Shown here in pieces: positions 16,419 to 25,480 of a stretch of DNA of 64,000 bases; position 1 is the stretch's first letter; each line of letters begins with the position of its first letter. The stretch is from Candidatus Cloacimonetes bacterium 4572_55 (GTDB lineage Bacteria > 4572-55): contig NBMB01000017.1 in NCBI GenBank assembly GCA_002084765.1, forward strand, positions 6,699 through 70,698. The letters run 5' to 3'. Both the position numbers and the translations under genes were made by a program. The notes under the pieces were generated by a model. The model did not search any database, was not told the origin of the DNA, and saw only the letters and a list, made by a program, of their open reading frames with translations.

Positions 16419-17618
16419 ATGAATCATCCGCGTCTAATTTTTCGATATATCCGAATATTAAACGGAAATTTTTTCGTTCTATTGGCACTTCTCCTGCCAA
16501 CAGTCAGCTTCTCCGAAGAGCCGTATCTCAATATTGAGACAGACCCAACGCCGGCTTTGATCCTATTTCAAGGCAAGCCGAAAAGCACGATGCACCAGAC
16601 GCCCACCCGGCTTCAAATTTCCCCGACCAACTTTTTTCGGGTGAAAATTTTACGCAAAGGGTTTGAATCCACCGGCGGTTATATCGGACTAAAACGCATC
16701 GGCGGAGATTCGCTCGATATCTACATCTTTGGCACGAGTCGGGTATCCTCTCTCGCTCGTTCCGCCTTATTTCCAGGATGGGGACAGCGTTACACGAGTC
16801 AGTCGCGCAAGGGCTTTTGGTTCGGTGCTCTCAGCTTATCCAGCGCGGGATATACCGGCTATTTACATTATCGCTACAAGTCGAAAAATGACGATCTGGT
16901 AGACGCCAAAAACCGCTGGATAGAAACAACGCCGGTTTTGGAAAAAGAAAAATCGTGGGATGTATGGGCGGACAAATATCGAGAATCTGATCGCCTTTAT
17001 CATCAGCGAAATTTGTGGGTAGGTTTGACCGGCTATTTCTATGGGGTCAATTTGATTGACGTCTTGATCCTCGCGCCTATGTTTTCCGGAAAAGTGAAGC
17101 AGCCAGATAAACTTTTTTTCAAACTCCCCAAAAAAACACCTTTTAAGGCACTTTTGCGAAGCACCCTGATTCCTGGATGGGGACAGAGCTATGTCGGTAG
17201 TCCAGGAAAGGGTTGGGTATATGGAGCTCTGGTCGGCGTGGGTTCTTACTTTGCGATCGACTATTATCTGGAATATAAAGATGATGTGACTGATTTTAAT
17301 CTTTCGCAGGATTACTACCATTTTTTGGAGCGGCAAGGCAGGCCCGTGGACGAATTAAAAGACGCGTTTCAAGCTGTGGAAGATCGTGACCGTCAGGCGG
17401 ACGATTCATTCCGTAAATTCCAATGGGCGTCGGGTATCACAATTGGAATATGGGTTCTGAATATGATTGATATGGGGTTCTCTTACCGTAGCGATGAAAT
17501 TCTGAAAGGACAATACTTTACTTCCGACGATTCAACTGGAAAAAATGATACAAAACCTCGCCTCATCGCCGATATTTACGGCGCAAACGCTCGCGTCTTT
17601 TTGAAATGGCACTTTTAA
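16419..17618 (+). CDS. Exported protein with two DUF5683-like domains
   Basis: 399 residues. A hydrophobic segment at 16-32 ending in SFSEE is probably a signal peptide or anchor. Residues about 33-100 look like a PEGA-type small beta domain (YLNIETDPTPALILFQGKP...TPTRLQISP). Two similar modules follow: SLARSALFPGWGQRYTSQSR starting near 109 and ALLRSTLIPGWGQSYVGSPG starting near 244, each with GxxYxGxxxG-type membrane helices after it. This PGWGQ motif followed by two hydrophobic helices marks DUF5683. The function is unknown; homologues are envelope proteins of the FCB group. Its own promoter and the 320-base gap after it suggest it is monocistronic. Confidence 0.75.
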   Translation: MNHPRLIFRYIRILNGNFFVLLALLLPTVSFSEEPYLNIETDPTPALILFQGKPKSTMHQTPTRLQISPTNFFRVKILRKGFESTGGYIGLKRIGGDSLDIYIFGTSRVSSLARSALFPGWGQRYTSQSRKGFWFGALSLSSAGYTGYLHYRYKSKNDDLVDAKNRWIETTPVLEKEKSWDVWADKYRESDRLYHQRNLWVGLTGYFYGVNLIDVLILAPMFSGKVKQPDKLFFKLPKKTPFKALLRSTLIPGWGQSYVGSPGKGWVYGALVGVGSYFAIDYYLEYKDDVTDFNLSQDYYHFLERQGRPVDELKDAFQAVEDRDRQADDSFRKFQWASGITIGIWVLNMIDMGFSYRSDEILKGQYFTSDDSTGKNDTKPRLIADIYGANARVFLKWHF

Positions 17619-17939
17619 ATCTGAATAATTTGAAAAAAATATTCTATATTTCTATATTTAACCCCTTACATATCAACTTATTAAATTATTAAATTAGTAA
17701 AATATAAAAAACTTGCAATAATTTGGATTTATCTATATTTTAAGAATCTATTGCAGTCGAGCATAAGTACTTCGGGAGTTCGTAACTCAAGACGGTGTTT
17801 TGAAGTTGTTTTGCAATAATCCAAAACAACTTCAGACAGATTTATGCCGATGCGCGCTATTGTATTTTTGGAATTATAATATTTCGGAAAATAAAATTCC
17901 GGAGAGATTGACTTAATTAAAAGAGGAGAAGTTCTGACA
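17619..17939 (+). other. Intergenic region before the PpiD-like gene
   Basis: No gene was found. It is AT-rich at 17619-17730, where the tandem TTATTAAATTATTAAATTAG stretch lies, and holds a perfect 13-base inverted repeat at 17801-17834. GAGGAG at about 17922-17927 serves the following gene. Confidence 0.5.
17801..17834. promoter_or_regulatory. Perfect 13-bp inverted repeat upstream of ppiD-like gene
   Basis: TGAAGTTGTTTTG at 17801-17813 and CAAAACAACTTCA at 17822-17834 around CAATAATC. No T run follows on either strand, so it is not an intrinsic terminator. It lies about 105 bases before the start codon and could be an operator or an mRNA hairpin. Confidence 0.5.
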
Positions 17940-19790
17940 ATGAGCATGAAAAAAATGCGCGATTATAGCAAGGTATTTATCTGGCTTATGGCGATCGCTT
18001 TTATCCTGAGCACATTTGTGTTATGGGGGATGCAATATTCACCTTCCATGCAGCAGCAACAAAACGAATCGGAAACGACCAACGTGGCTGCGGAAATTAA
18101 CGGCGATAAAATTATGATAAACGAATTTCGTCGCGCGTTTGAGCAAGCACTAAATCAGCGGGAGGTGCAAGACCCGGACCTTGAACTGACTGATCAAGAT
18201 ATAAAGCAAATTCGCTCTCAAACACTGCGAGACCTGACCGACCAAATTCTGTTCGATCAGCAGGTGAAAAAGCACGGTATCCAGGTCACTTATGAAGAGG
18301 TTGCCGAGGAGTTGAAGACCAATCCGCCGGATTTTTTGAAATCTACCTTTATCGATAGCATGGGGGTTTTTAACTACGCCGAGTATATAACTGCTCTAAA
18401 ACAGGCTGACGACAGCCAACTGAGGATGATCGAGCAAACTCTGATGAACTATTTGCCTCGAAAGAAATTGCAGGATAAGGTTCAGGCGTCGGTCAGAGTC
18501 GGAGACTTGGAGGCGTGGGAAGATTTTGTCTCCAAGAATGAGAAAGTGAAAATCAAGTATATTTCGGTTGATCTGAATCAAGTGGATCAAAGCTCGGTGA
18601 CCGCGACAGGTGATGAGATACAGAAATATTACAATGAAAATAAAGATGATTATAAGCAACCGGAACAGCGCATCGCCGACTATGTCCAACTTGAGATAAA
18701 AATGTCGCCGGAGGATCATCAAGAGTTGACAGAAAAGAGGAAAATGATCACGGAAGAGTTAGCGAGCGGAGCGGATTTTGCTGAGTTGGCTTCGCAATAT
18801 TCACAAGATACGGGCAGTGGCGCAAAAGGCGGTGATTTGGGCTTCTTTGGTCGGAACCAAATGGTGAAGCCTTTTGAAGAAACGGCTTTTAGATTAGAAG
18901 ATAATGAGATGAGCGACTGGATAAAAAGTCGCTTTGGTTGGCATTTAATTCTGCGGCATAGCTCTAAGATGGAGAAAGATTCGAATGACGAGGATCAGGA
19001 AAAAATCCACGCGAGCCATATTCTACTAAAGGAAGAGCCGAGCAACGCCACCAAAAATGAAGTGGGAGAGGCGGCTTATAAATTCTCGTCGGATGTCTCG
19101 GAGAACCCTGAAAATTTCCAATCGTTAGCGGAAGCCGCGGGTCTGACAGTAAATGTGACCAAAGCCTTCACTGAAGAGGGCGGTATGATAGCGGGTCTCG
19201 GTCGGATGCCAGATGCGGTCAGCTCGATTTTTTCTAAAGAGATCGGGGAACCCACTTCCAAATTTGATATGGGAGGCGACAAAGGCTATGCGATTTTCCG
19301 ATTAAAAGAAATTATTCCCGAAGGCTTTAAAGAATTTGATCAAGTCAAAGAAATGATCAAAAATAAGCTGATTCGTGAGAAACGGCTGGAGCGCGCCGGC
19401 GCAATCGCGGACAGTTTGTATCAAGTGGTACAAAATGGAACCTCTTTTGAAGGGATTGCCGAAGCGGATTCCGATTTTACGGTGCAAGAGAGCGAGGAGT
19501 TCACCCGGAGCTCCTATGTGAAAAATATTGGTCGTGATAACGATGTGACTCGCGCTGCCTTTATTTTATCCCTGAATACATCAAGCAAGCCGCTTAAGAC
19601 CAACAAGGCATATTATTTGATCCAAGTCTTGGAACACAAAGATGCGGATAAGGAAAAATTTGAGAAAGAGAAATCTTCTATCAAGACACAACTGCTGGCT
19701 CCGAAACAAAATACCGCTTTTAACGAATGGTTTACCGAGGTGAGGGACCAGGCGGAGATCGTCGATAATTTGGATCAATTCTACAAATAA
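17940..19790 (+). CDS. PpiD-like periplasmic folding chaperone with parvulin domain
   Basis: 616 residues with the PpiD plan: short cytoplasmic N-terminus, one membrane anchor (about 12-32, VFIWLMAIAFILSTFVLWGM), a SurA-like N-terminal chaperone domain (about 48-240), a parvulin peptidyl-prolyl isomerase domain (about 240-345, with FAELASQYSQDTGSGAKGGD, LGFFGRNQMVKPFEETAF and WHLILRH) and a second, degenerate parvulin-like domain (about 350-450, IHASHILLKEEP). Such proteins help newly exported outer-membrane proteins fold at the inner membrane. Typical length is 620. The start could also be ATG 17946; GAGGAG lies 11 bases upstream of 17940. It ends in a strong bidirectional terminator. Confidence 0.88.
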   Translation: MSMKKMRDYSKVFIWLMAIAFILSTFVLWGMQYSPSMQQQQNESETTNVAAEINGDKIMINEFRRAFEQALNQREVQDPDLELTDQDIKQIRSQTLRDLTDQILFDQQVKKHGIQVTYEEVAEELKTNPPDFLKSTFIDSMGVFNYAEYITALKQADDSQLRMIEQTLMNYLPRKKLQDKVQASVRVGDLEAWEDFVSKNEKVKIKYISVDLNQVDQSSVTATGDEIQKYYNENKDDYKQPEQRIADYVQLEIKMSPEDHQELTEKRKMITEELASGADFAELASQYSQDTGSGAKGGDLGFFGRNQMVKPFEETAFRLEDNEMSDWIKSRFGWHLILRHSSKMEKDSNDEDQEKIHASHILLKEEPSNATKNEVGEAAYKFSSDVSENPENFQSLAEAAGLTVNVTKAFTEEGGMIAGLGRMPDAVSSIFSKEIGEPTSKFDMGGDKGYAIFRLKEIIPEGFKEFDQVKEMIKNKLIREKRLERAGAIADSLYQVVQNGTSFEGIAEADSDFTVQESEEFTRSSYVKNIGRDNDVTRAAFILSLNTSSKPLKTNKAYYLIQVLEHKDADKEKFEKEKSSIKTQLLAPKQNTAFNEWFTEVRDQAEIVDNLDQFYK

Positions 19791-19823
19791 TCCGATCTCG
19801 CAAGAAGTTTATCTGTTTATCAT

Positions 19824-19859
19824 AAAAAAATGACGATTATACAAAATCGTCATTTTTTT
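19824..19859. terminator. Bidirectional terminator after the PpiD-like gene
   Basis: AAAAAAATGACGATT at 19824-19838 pairs with AATCGTCATTTTTTT at 19845-19859 around a 6-base loop. It begins 34 bases after the stop. Confidence 0.92.
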
Positions 19860-20000
19860 GACCTCTATTTGCCAAGAAAATATTTTCAACGATTTTATTG
19901 AGAGTCGGTCTTTTTATCACATAACAGGCGTTTTTTAACCGCTTTACCTCTCTTCTCTTCGTGTCATATCGGCGCGAGGCACATATAGGGAAGTTTTTTA

Positions 20001-20867
20001 ATGCTAAACATGTATCAAATCCATATAACAAGAAATGAAGTTCGTTTCTTCTTGAATGGGCATATTTCTGACAATGAGGCGAACAAGTTTTTGCAAGAAT
20101 TCAAGCGGAATGTTTTATCTAAAGTCTCATCTCAAAAAGGATGGTTTCTCTTGATCGATTTCAAGAATCTGAAATCACTCCGACCGTTTCTAAAAGAGGT
20201 TATTTCTGATATTTTAGCATTAAGCAAAGCTCAAAACGTGACAGCTGTCATCCATTTTTTGCATAAAGTGACTTTGAGTGTGCAGATTAAGCGGCTGGCA
20301 AAAGAGGTGGGAATACTGAATAAAATCTATACGGTGACCAATGAACAAGAGGCTCAAAAAATCTTGGACAATTATCGTCCAATAATGAAAAAAAAGACGT
20401 TGAAACCAAAAAAACGGATAGAACCGATAAAACCCATAAAAAAGCCTGTTGAAAAAAAGCCGACTTTCAGCAGGCGACCGCCTCCAACCAGCTATCAAAT
20501 TATGCCCATAAAAAACGGTATTTTCATTACATTTATGGGACAGATGTCCGTGCTGGAAGCAAAGCGATTTGTTCGGGATTTCAGGGCAAGTATGCCGATT
20601 AGCCGAAAATGGTACGTGGTCGCTGATTCACGAAGAGTCAAAGTGCAGTCTCAAAAAGTCTCGAAAATTCTGCAGGAGGCGACCGATTTAGCAAAGGAGT
20701 CCGGACGCCGGTTTTCCGTGCAAATTGTTAAAAGCGCGACCGCGCGGCTCCAATTGCATCGGGTGGCTCGGGAAAAGGGACAGGAAGACCTGTTTTTTGT
20801 CGTGAATAATGAGCAAGATGCAGAGAAAATTGTTCAAGAACAAAAGGCAAAATTTGGGATACGTTAA
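20001..20867 (+). CDS. Two-domain STAS-like protein of unknown function
   Basis: 288 residues made of two copies of one domain joined by a Lys/Pro-rich linker (about 128-162, KKKTLKPKKRIEPIKPIKKP). Copy 1 (about 4-124) and copy 2 (about 165-283) share the same pattern: strand, NGHISDNEANKFLQEF or MGQMSVLEAKRFVRDF helix, a strand ending LLIDFKN or YVVADSR, a helix, a strand AVIHFLHKV or SVQIVKSAT, and an ending TVTNEQEAQKIL or VVNNEQDAEKIV. That order and the EEA-type final helix are like STAS/SpoIIAA folds, but the phosphorylatable serine position is not conserved. No signal peptide, so cytosolic. AGGGAAG lies seven bases before the ATG. A link to the SpoIIE phosphatase at 6-8.6 kb is only speculation. 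Confidence 0.65.
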   Translation: MLNMYQIHITRNEVRFFLNGHISDNEANKFLQEFKRNVLSKVSSQKGWFLLIDFKNLKSLRPFLKEVISDILALSKAQNVTAVIHFLHKVTLSVQIKRLAKEVGILNKIYTVTNEQEAQKILDNYRPIMKKKTLKPKKRIEPIKPIKKPVEKKPTFSRRPPPTSYQIMPIKNGIFITFMGQMSVLEAKRFVRDFRASMPISRKWYVVADSRRVKVQSQKVSKILQEATDLAKESGRRFSVQIVKSATARLQLHRVAREKGQEDLFFVVNNEQDAEKIVQEQKAKFGIR

Positions 20868-20963
20868 TCTCATTCGATGTCTTTTGGTTTTTTAAAACTA
20901 AGCGAAGTTTGTCAAATTTGGCGATGTTACGCTATATGTTACGCTACGTTGAAAGGAGACGAT

Positions 20964-21878
20964 ATGAAGAGATTATCTTTTTATTTGGTAATAAGTTGTG
21001 TGCTTTTTTCCGTCTTATCCGCGTATGGGTTCGAAGGGATTATCACGACAAAAACAGAATTTCATCAAGGCGCGGATATGCCTTCTCAGCCGGACGAAGA
21101 GGAGATCGCTGATGCAGAAAATGAGATCGAACAGATGAAGGAGGATCTGAAAGGACTGTCCGGCGACGACCGAAAATGGTTGGAGAATGAAATAGAGACT
21201 CAGGAGGGCTATCTCGCTGAGTTAAGCGGGGAAAATGCAGGCGGGTCTATAGTGACCCGAACATATATAAAAGATAGTTGGACCCGGGTTGTCGATGAGA
21301 GCGATCCGAATAACGAGATCATTTTCAAGGATCAATCCATGATTATGATCAATCATAGTGAACAGAGCTATTCGCAGATAAGCATCGAAGAGTTTCGGAA
21401 GATGATGAAAGATATAAAGGAAAGTTTTTCTTCGGTTTTGGATCAGGATTCGCGTCGGCGACTGGACGAGGAGATGAAGAATGAGGCTGAAAAGCAGCAA
21501 AAAGTAAAGATTGAAAAGACAGGGAAAATGGACAAAATTCTGGGATATTCTTGCGAATTGGTGATCGCGACAATAGGCGAAGATCGAAATGAAATCTGGA
21601 TGACATACGAGTTAGGTGACGTATTGCGCCCTTTCCATGAGATGTATGAGTCGTTTCAGTCTGATCTATCCGATCAATTTAGCGCGGATGTTCAGGATTT
21701 GGAAATGGAAGCACTCCGTCAGCTAAAGGGCGTCCCCCTAAAGATGATAAAAAAGGAAGGGGATCAAGTGATGGAAGAGTCCGAGGTAACTCAGATCGAG
21801 GAAAAATCTCTATCGGACAGTGAGTTCTCTCCGCCAGCCAGCTACAAAAAGGAGGAAGGACTTTCGTTTCAACGATAG
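20964..21878 (+). CDS. Exported DUF4412-like protein
   Basis: 304 residues. The ATG at 20964 has AAAGGAGA five bases upstream and gives a clear signal peptide (MKRLSFYLVISCVLFSVLSA, cleaved near YGF). A helical acidic region (about 40-75) is rich in Glu and is probably coiled coil. The C-terminal half has the DUF4412 pattern: KDQSMIMINHSEQSYSQI, KTGKMDKILGYSCELVIATI and DRNEIWMTYELG. Family members are periplasmic or outer-membrane associated with unknown role. A promoter-like TTGTCA/TATATG pair lies within 60 bases upstream, together with a repeated TTACGCTA (twice at about 20928-20947). Confidence 0.75.
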   Translation: MKRLSFYLVISCVLFSVLSAYGFEGIITTKTEFHQGADMPSQPDEEEIADAENEIEQMKEDLKGLSGDDRKWLENEIETQEGYLAELSGENAGGSIVTRTYIKDSWTRVVDESDPNNEIIFKDQSMIMINHSEQSYSQISIEEFRKMMKDIKESFSSVLDQDSRRRLDEEMKNEAEKQQKVKIEKTGKMDKILGYSCELVIATIGEDRNEIWMTYELGDVLRPFHEMYESFQSDLSDQFSADVQDLEMEALRQLKGVPLKMIKKEGDQVMEESEVTQIEEKSLSDSEFSPPASYKKEEGLSFQR

Positions 21879-21886
21879 GTGCGCGG

Positions 21887-22780
21887 CTACTTTTTCCGAG
21901 AGACGGAGCGGCGAATTCCCAACGCAAAAAGCAGTTTATGCAATCCGGTCATCGCCTTTATTCCTATCCAGACCAATAGGGTGGTCGGTAGAGATCGGCT
22001 CCTCCGAAGGTGGTGATCATAGAAAATCCACATCGCATTATAGTAGTGAGAAATCAGTCGGTATGAGCCGTGCTGAGCACCCCCGAGTCCCCCATAGTGC
22101 ATGATCGGGGCGTCCGCGCAATAGCGAATTTTCCACCCTTTTTCATGGATCCGATAGCTCCAGTCCAGATCGTCCCCGTACATGAAAAAACTTTCGTCCA
22201 TCCCATTGGTTTGCTCGAGCACCTCCCGCGGAACCATGAAACACGCGCCGGAAATCGCCTCTACATCCAAGCTCTGATCCGGCGAATAATTCGTCAGTGT
22301 ATAACGGTGGAACAACTCGACTTCTGGGAAAAATTTCCGTAATCTCAAAAAATAGGCGCACGCGACAAAAGGCGTGGGGAAACTGCGGCGGCATTGCCAC
22401 TGAAAATCGTTGTTTGGGCTGTGAAGTTTCCCTCCGACCGCGCCGTAATCAGGATGCGTCTCAAGAAAATGCGTCAATTTTTCGAGTGAACCGGGGGGGA
22501 CAATCGTGTCCGGGTTGAGCGATAGCACATAGCGACCCCTTGATCGCTTTAAACCTTGATTGTTGGCGCGGATAAAGCCCGCGTTTTCTGAGTTTTGAAT
22601 AAGAATGGTCTGCGGAAATTTTTTTTTGATCGTCAGATTGCTTTGGTCCGAGGAAGCGTTATCCACTAAAATTACTTCTAAGTCTGGAATCGTCACATTC
22701 TTATAAATTGATTCCAGACATTCAACGACCACATCTCCAGCATTGTAATTGACGACGCAAATGGAAAGCGTTGGGTTCAT
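21887..22780 (-). CDS. Family 2 glycosyltransferase (rhamnosyltransferase-like)
   Basis: 297-residue GT-A glycosyltransferase. It starts SICVVNYNAGDVVVECLESI, then has VILVDNASSDQS, the nucleotide-sugar element NSENAGFIRANNQGL, the metal-binding LSLNPDTIVPPG (in place of a DxD) and the acceptor-side SGACFMVPREV with MYGDDLDWSYRI. This subfamily (WbbL-like) usually transfers rhamnose from dTDP-rhamnose. The dTDP-rhamnose genes directly upstream on the same strand support that, though the acceptor is unknown. It is the last gene of the rfb block and converges with the DUF4412-like gene with only 8 bases between stops. Confidence 0.9.
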   Translation of the reverse strand: MNPTLSICVVNYNAGDVVVECLESIYKNVTIPDLEVILVDNASSDQSNLTIKKKFPQTILIQNSENAGFIRANNQGLKRSRGRYVLSLNPDTIVPPGSLEKLTHFLETHPDYGAVGGKLHSPNNDFQWQCRRSFPTPFVACAYFLRLRKFFPEVELFHRYTLTNYSPDQSLDVEAISGACFMVPREVLEQTNGMDESFFMYGDDLDWSYRIHEKGWKIRYCADAPIMHYGGLGGAQHGSYRLISHYYNAMWIFYDHHLRRSRSLPTTLLVWIGIKAMTGLHKLLFALGIRRSVSRKK

Positions 22781-22827
22781 CTATTTATATTCCTATTATA
22801 ATATTATTTATAAGTATAATATTACAT

Positions 22828-23919
22828 TTAATTACTTGATTTGGCGTCGTAATTCGTCTCGATCCATTTTTGATATCCGCCGCTTCTGATCTGATCGATC
22901 CATTCCTGATGGGACAGATACCAGGCAACGGTCATGTCCAGCCCTCGATCAAAATCCACAGCTGGTTCCCAGCCCAATTCCGATTTGATTTTGTCGCAGT
23001 TGACCGCGTACCGTCGGTCATGTCCAAGCCGGTCAGGCACATAAGCGATGAGCTTTTTTAGCTCATCCGGGTGTTTTCCTGTGGCGCGAGCTATTTTTTC
23101 GCACAATCGGTTGATCAGGTCAATATTTCGCTGCTCATTATTCCCCCCGATATTATACGTCTCACCGATTTTCCCCTGACGCACGATCCGCCAAATTCCC
23201 CGGCAATGATCGCCCACATAGAGCCAATCTCGGACATTTTTTCCATCGCCGTAAATCGGTAGGGGCTTGCCCTCCAGCATGTTGAGGATCATCAAAGGGA
23301 TCAGCTTTTCCGGAAATTGATAGGGACCGTAATTATTGGAGCAATTCGAGATCGTGATCGGCACGCTGTAGGTGTGGAAATAGGCGTTGACCAGATGGTC
23401 AGAAGCCGCCTTTGACGCAGAATAGGGGCTACGGGGGTCGTACACGGTATCTTCATAAAAGTACCCGGTCTCGTCCAGACTGCCGAAAACCTCGTCGGTA
23501 GAGATATGATGAAATAACAGGTCTTCTTTGATGGGAGATAGACGGACCCCCCAATGTTTCCGAGCGATCTCCAGCAGATTGAAGGAGCCGATCACGTTGG
23601 TTTGGACAAAGTCCTTTGGTCCAAAAATCGATCGATCTACATGGGATTCCGCGGCAAAGTGGATCACGCAGTCGATCTGGTATTGATCAAAAATCTGATC
23701 GATACGCTTGATGTCGCAAATATCCGCTTTTTCAAACTGATATCGCTCTCGATATTGATCGGCAATATCCGCCAAACTCTCAGGATTTCCGGCGTACGTC
23801 AGGCTGTCCACGTTGACGATATGACCGGTAAAGTCGCTCTCCTCCAGAAGATAGCGGATAAAATTCGAGCCGATAAATCCGCATCCACCAGTTATGAGAA
23901 TTGAATTGAATTGTCGCAT
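22828..23919 (-). CDS. rfbB: dTDP-glucose 4,6-dehydratase
   Basis: 363-residue short-chain dehydrogenase/reductase, second step of dTDP-L-rhamnose synthesis. It has the NAD-binding ILITGGCGFIGSNFIRYLL, the active-site TDEVFGS and YSASKAASDHLV, with the substrate segment NCSNNYGPYQFPEKLIP and RDWLYVGDHCRGI. This is the complete length. It lies downstream of rfbD with a copy of the intergenic repeat in the 42-base gap between them. Confidence 0.97.
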   Translation of the reverse strand: MRQFNSILITGGCGFIGSNFIRYLLEESDFTGHIVNVDSLTYAGNPESLADIADQYRERYQFEKADICDIKRIDQIFDQYQIDCVIHFAAESHVDRSIFGPKDFVQTNVIGSFNLLEIARKHWGVRLSPIKEDLLFHHISTDEVFGSLDETGYFYEDTVYDPRSPYSASKAASDHLVNAYFHTYSVPITISNCSNNYGPYQFPEKLIPLMILNMLEGKPLPIYGDGKNVRDWLYVGDHCRGIWRIVRQGKIGETYNIGGNNEQRNIDLINRLCEKIARATGKHPDELKKLIAYVPDRLGHDRRYAVNCDKIKSELGWEPAVDFDRGLDMTVAWYLSHQEWIDQIRSGGYQKWIETNYDAKSSN

Positions 23920-23932
23920 GATAGCACCTCTC

Positions 23933-23962
23933 TTGTCCGCAGATTACGCAGATGATAGAGAT
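23933..23962 (+). repeat. Intergenic CGCAGATTA repeat, copy B (short)
   Basis: TTGTCCGCAGATTACGCAGA at 23934-23953, followed by degraded units GATAGAGATTATGAAGATT that run into the 3' end of rfbD. Only the left half of the repeat family is present. Confidence 0.65.
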
Positions 23963-24870
23963 TATGAAGATTCAGAAAAATCTACGAAAAATTGACGAAG
24001 ATTTTCCCGCCAAATTTCTTTTTTCCTTTCTTTTAAAAAATCGCGAAACCCAAAATTGCGTTGAATGTTCCCATTGTCCATAACTGAATAGGGGGGTCTG
24101 GTCGCGGGCATCGGATACTCCTCTGCCGAAATCGGTCGGATTGGGATTTCTTTTTTGATGAGTCCAAATTCAACCCCAAGTTTTTGAATTTCCACTGCGA
24201 AATTGAACCAGGAAATAGCGGCTTGATCGGAATAGTGATATATCCCGAATTTCTGAGGCGTTGTGTGGAGGAGGTGGACAATATTTTGAGCCAGCGGGGC
24301 GCAGTAGGTTGGCGAGCCGATTTGGTCGTGAATCACATTCAACGATTTCCGTTCATTGCATAACCGGATAATCGTTTTGACGAAATTTTTTCCGCACACT
24401 CCGTACAGCCAACTGATACGGATAATATAATATTTTTTCCAACAGGAATGATGGTTCGAGACTTGGATTATTTTCCGCTCGCCGCTCAACTTTGTCTGAC
24501 CATATACCGAGAGTGGATTGGGTTCGTCATCCTCTCGATAGGGCGATGTTTTCTGACCGTCAAATACAAAATCGGTCGAAAAATGGATCATTGTCGCGTC
24601 TAATTTGGCGGCGATTTGAGCGATATTTTTCGCCCCGCGCCCATTGATTTGCTCTGCGTATTCCGGCTCTTCCTCAGCCCGATCCACATCTGTATATGCC
24701 GCGCAATTGACGATTTGTCTCACGGATTTACCCTCAGAAAATTTTTCCAACGCCTCGGATCGGGTGATATCCACCTCACGGTCTGTTCCGTAATAGGGGA
24801 TTTTGAGTCGGCGTAACTCCATGCAGATTTGTTTTCCGAGCATCCCAGTGCTACCGATTATCCAGATCAT
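23962..24870 (-). CDS. rfbD: dTDP-4-dehydrorhamnose reductase
   Basis: 302-residue NADPH-dependent reductase, last step of dTDP-L-rhamnose synthesis. N-terminal nucleotide motif IIGSTGMLGKQI, VNCAAYTDVDRAEEEP, FSTDFVFDG, and the YGQTKLSGE active-site Tyr-Lys pair, followed by RISWLYGVCGKNFV. Its start codon overlaps the stop of rfbC by ATGA, so translation is coupled. The C-terminus is slightly ragged and its end meets a repeat copy. Confidence 0.96.
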   Translation of the reverse strand: MIWIIGSTGMLGKQICMELRRLKIPYYGTDREVDITRSEALEKFSEGKSVRQIVNCAAYTDVDRAEEEPEYAEQINGRGAKNIAQIAAKLDATMIHFSTDFVFDGQKTSPYREDDEPNPLSVYGQTKLSGERKIIQVSNHHSCWKKYYIIRISWLYGVCGKNFVKTIIRLCNERKSLNVIHDQIGSPTYCAPLAQNIVHLLHTTPQKFGIYHYSDQAAISWFNFAVEIQKLGVEFGLIKKEIPIRPISAEEYPMPATRPPYSVMDNGNIQRNFGFRDFLKERKKEIWRENLRQFFVDFSESS

Positions 24871-25415
24871 GGAAACGCCTCCACATCTCTCAGACAGGCG
24901 TTATTTCGATCTTTTGGGGATAAAATCGGTTGTCGAGAGGGCCAATCAACGCCGACTTCCGGGTCGTTCCAGATAATTCCTCGCTCAGAGTCCGGCGCGT
25001 ATTCAGCCGTTGTTTTGTAGAGAATTTCAGCTACGTTGCTGACGGTATAGAATCCATGAGCGAATCCTGTGGGCACATACAGAAGTTTTTTATTTTCAGC
25101 GGACAGCATACATCCTTCCCATTGTCCAAAAGTGGGAGAACTCCTGCGAATATCGACGATTGCGTCAAAAATTTCCCCATGGATACAACGCACCAATTTG
25201 GCTTGCGCGTGGGGCGGAAGTTGATAATGCAGACCGCGCAGCGTCCCTTTTATTGAACGTGATTGGTTGTCCTGGAAAAAATTTTCCGATATACCGCACC
25301 GGGTGAATTCTGATAATTTATAGGTCTCAAAGAAAAATCCACGCTCGTCTCCATAGACCTTTGGCGTGATTATCCGCACTCCTGATAGACGAGTTTCTTG
25401 AAATTCGAAAGGCAT
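24867..25415 (-). CDS. rfbC: dTDP-4-dehydrorhamnose 3,5-epimerase
   Basis: 182-residue cupin-fold epimerase, third step of dTDP-L-rhamnose synthesis. Signatures: RGFFFETYKLSEF, FFQDNQSRSIKGTLRGLHYQ, the catalytic His in GLHYQLPPHAQAKLVRCIHG, VDIRRSSPTFGQW and YVPTGFAHGF. I chose ATG 25415 because GAGGA lies five bases upstream and the protein then begins MPFEFQETRL, the family start; an upstream in-frame start at 25439 would add eight unsupported residues. Confidence 0.96.
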   Translation of the reverse strand: MPFEFQETRLSGVRIITPKVYGDERGFFFETYKLSEFTRCGISENFFQDNQSRSIKGTLRGLHYQLPPHAQAKLVRCIHGEIFDAIVDIRRSSPTFGQWEGCMLSAENKKLLYVPTGFAHGFYTVSNVAEILYKTTAEYAPDSERGIIWNDPEVGVDWPSRQPILSPKDRNNACLRDVEAFP

Positions 25416-25480
25416 AAAATTCCTCTTTTTTTTAATCAATCAAGTTGTATCACCGGATCAGAGCCATCTTTTGAGTCCCC

